DNA of 64,000 bases from Pempheris klunzingeri (Eukaryota > Chordata > Actinopteri > Acropomatiformes > Pempheridae): the NCBI RefSeq assembly GCF_042242105.1, contig NC_092035.1:13530977-13594976 (forward strand). Direction: 5' to 3'. The notes under the pieces were generated by a model, which saw only the letters and a program-made list of their open reading frames with translations, was not told where the DNA came from and made no database searches. The translations under genes and the position numbers were made by a program. Shown here piece by piece: positions 63,765 to 64,000 of the stretch. The stretch's first letter is position 1, and each line of letters begins with the position of its first letter.

Positions 63765-63887
63765 CTACAGCTACTTTGCATATCCTGTTTCTCTGACTCA
63801 GATTATGACGGCTGTCGGGAGAGGAGGCTAGCCGAGCTGCGCCGCATAGATGCTCGGACTGTTGACTAAACTAAAAGCAAGGCAAAG
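63765..63887 (+). other. Candidate non-coding first exon of the next gene
   Basis: After 1.2 kb of AT-rich sequence the composition turns GC-richer, and a potential donor AAAG|GTACAT occurs at 63887/63888 with no coding start before it. This would suit a 5' UTR exon of a plus-strand gene beyond the window. Weak evidence; the gene is unknown. Confidence 0.25.
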
Positions 63888-64000
63888 GTACATTCACCTT
63901 TTTTAATAACATGTCTGTCTCCAACATAAAAACCGGGATCGCTTTGCTAAAAGCTCTAATTTGATTTGTGTTGTGGACACTTGCTACTAGCTAACTGCTG

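Noticed and set aside
1..64000. CRISPR arrays, operons, phage or bacterial mobile elements
   Set aside because: Intron-exon structure, nuclear tRNAs and microsatellites show a vertebrate nuclear genome; no spaced direct-repeat array is present.

Overview
The window is vertebrate nuclear DNA, most probably from a ray-finned (percomorph-type) fish. Genes are split into many exons with GT-AG introns, some under 100 bases. There are abundant CA/GA microsatellites, nuclear tRNA genes with Pol III T-run terminators, and dispersed repeats of a kind I recognise from teleost genomes. No bacterial, phage or CRISPR features are present. All identifications are by eye from translated exons.

Layout. (1) About 150-46836, minus strand: most of CFAP47, a very large ciliary/flagellar axoneme protein. 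Roughly 68 exons are readable, the start codon is at 46836, and the 3' end runs off the left edge. Two tRNA genes (Gly-GCC at 14877-14947, Asp-GTC at 43940-44011) lie in its introns on the opposite strand. A perfect RFX X-box match lies about 180 bases upstream of the ATG. (2) 47705-52065, minus strand: NUFIP1, 10 exons, 586 aa, with a C2H2 zinc finger, the conserved NUFIP1 core and two RG/RGG-rich tracts. (3) 52950-57596, plus strand: NOP58, 15 exons, 532 aa, head-to-head with NUFIP1. Its introns 3, 5, 8 and 9 each hold a box C/D snoRNA: two SNORD70-like and two SNORD11-like, all aimed at the same 18S rRNA segment. (4) 58861-62519, plus strand: WDR12, 13 exons, 423 aa. (5) 62520-64000: intergenic, with a CTCF-like motif and a possible non-coding first exon of the next gene.

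Function. The right quarter is a ribosome-biogenesis neighbourhood. NUFIP1 assembles box C/D snoRNPs, NOP58 is a core protein of those particles and also carries C/D snoRNAs in its introns, and WDR12 is in the PeBoW complex for 60S maturation. CFAP47 is functionally unrelated. NOP58 and WDR12 also lie in one chromosomal region in human (2q33), while human NUFIP1 and CFAP47 lie elsewhere. The neighbourhood is therefore partly conserved and partly rearranged.

No wholly new system is evident. The points most worth checking are the duplicated guide snoRNAs, the divergent NUFIP1/NOP58 promoter, an apparent GC-AG intron in NOP58, and two CFAP47 exon junctions that do not phase.
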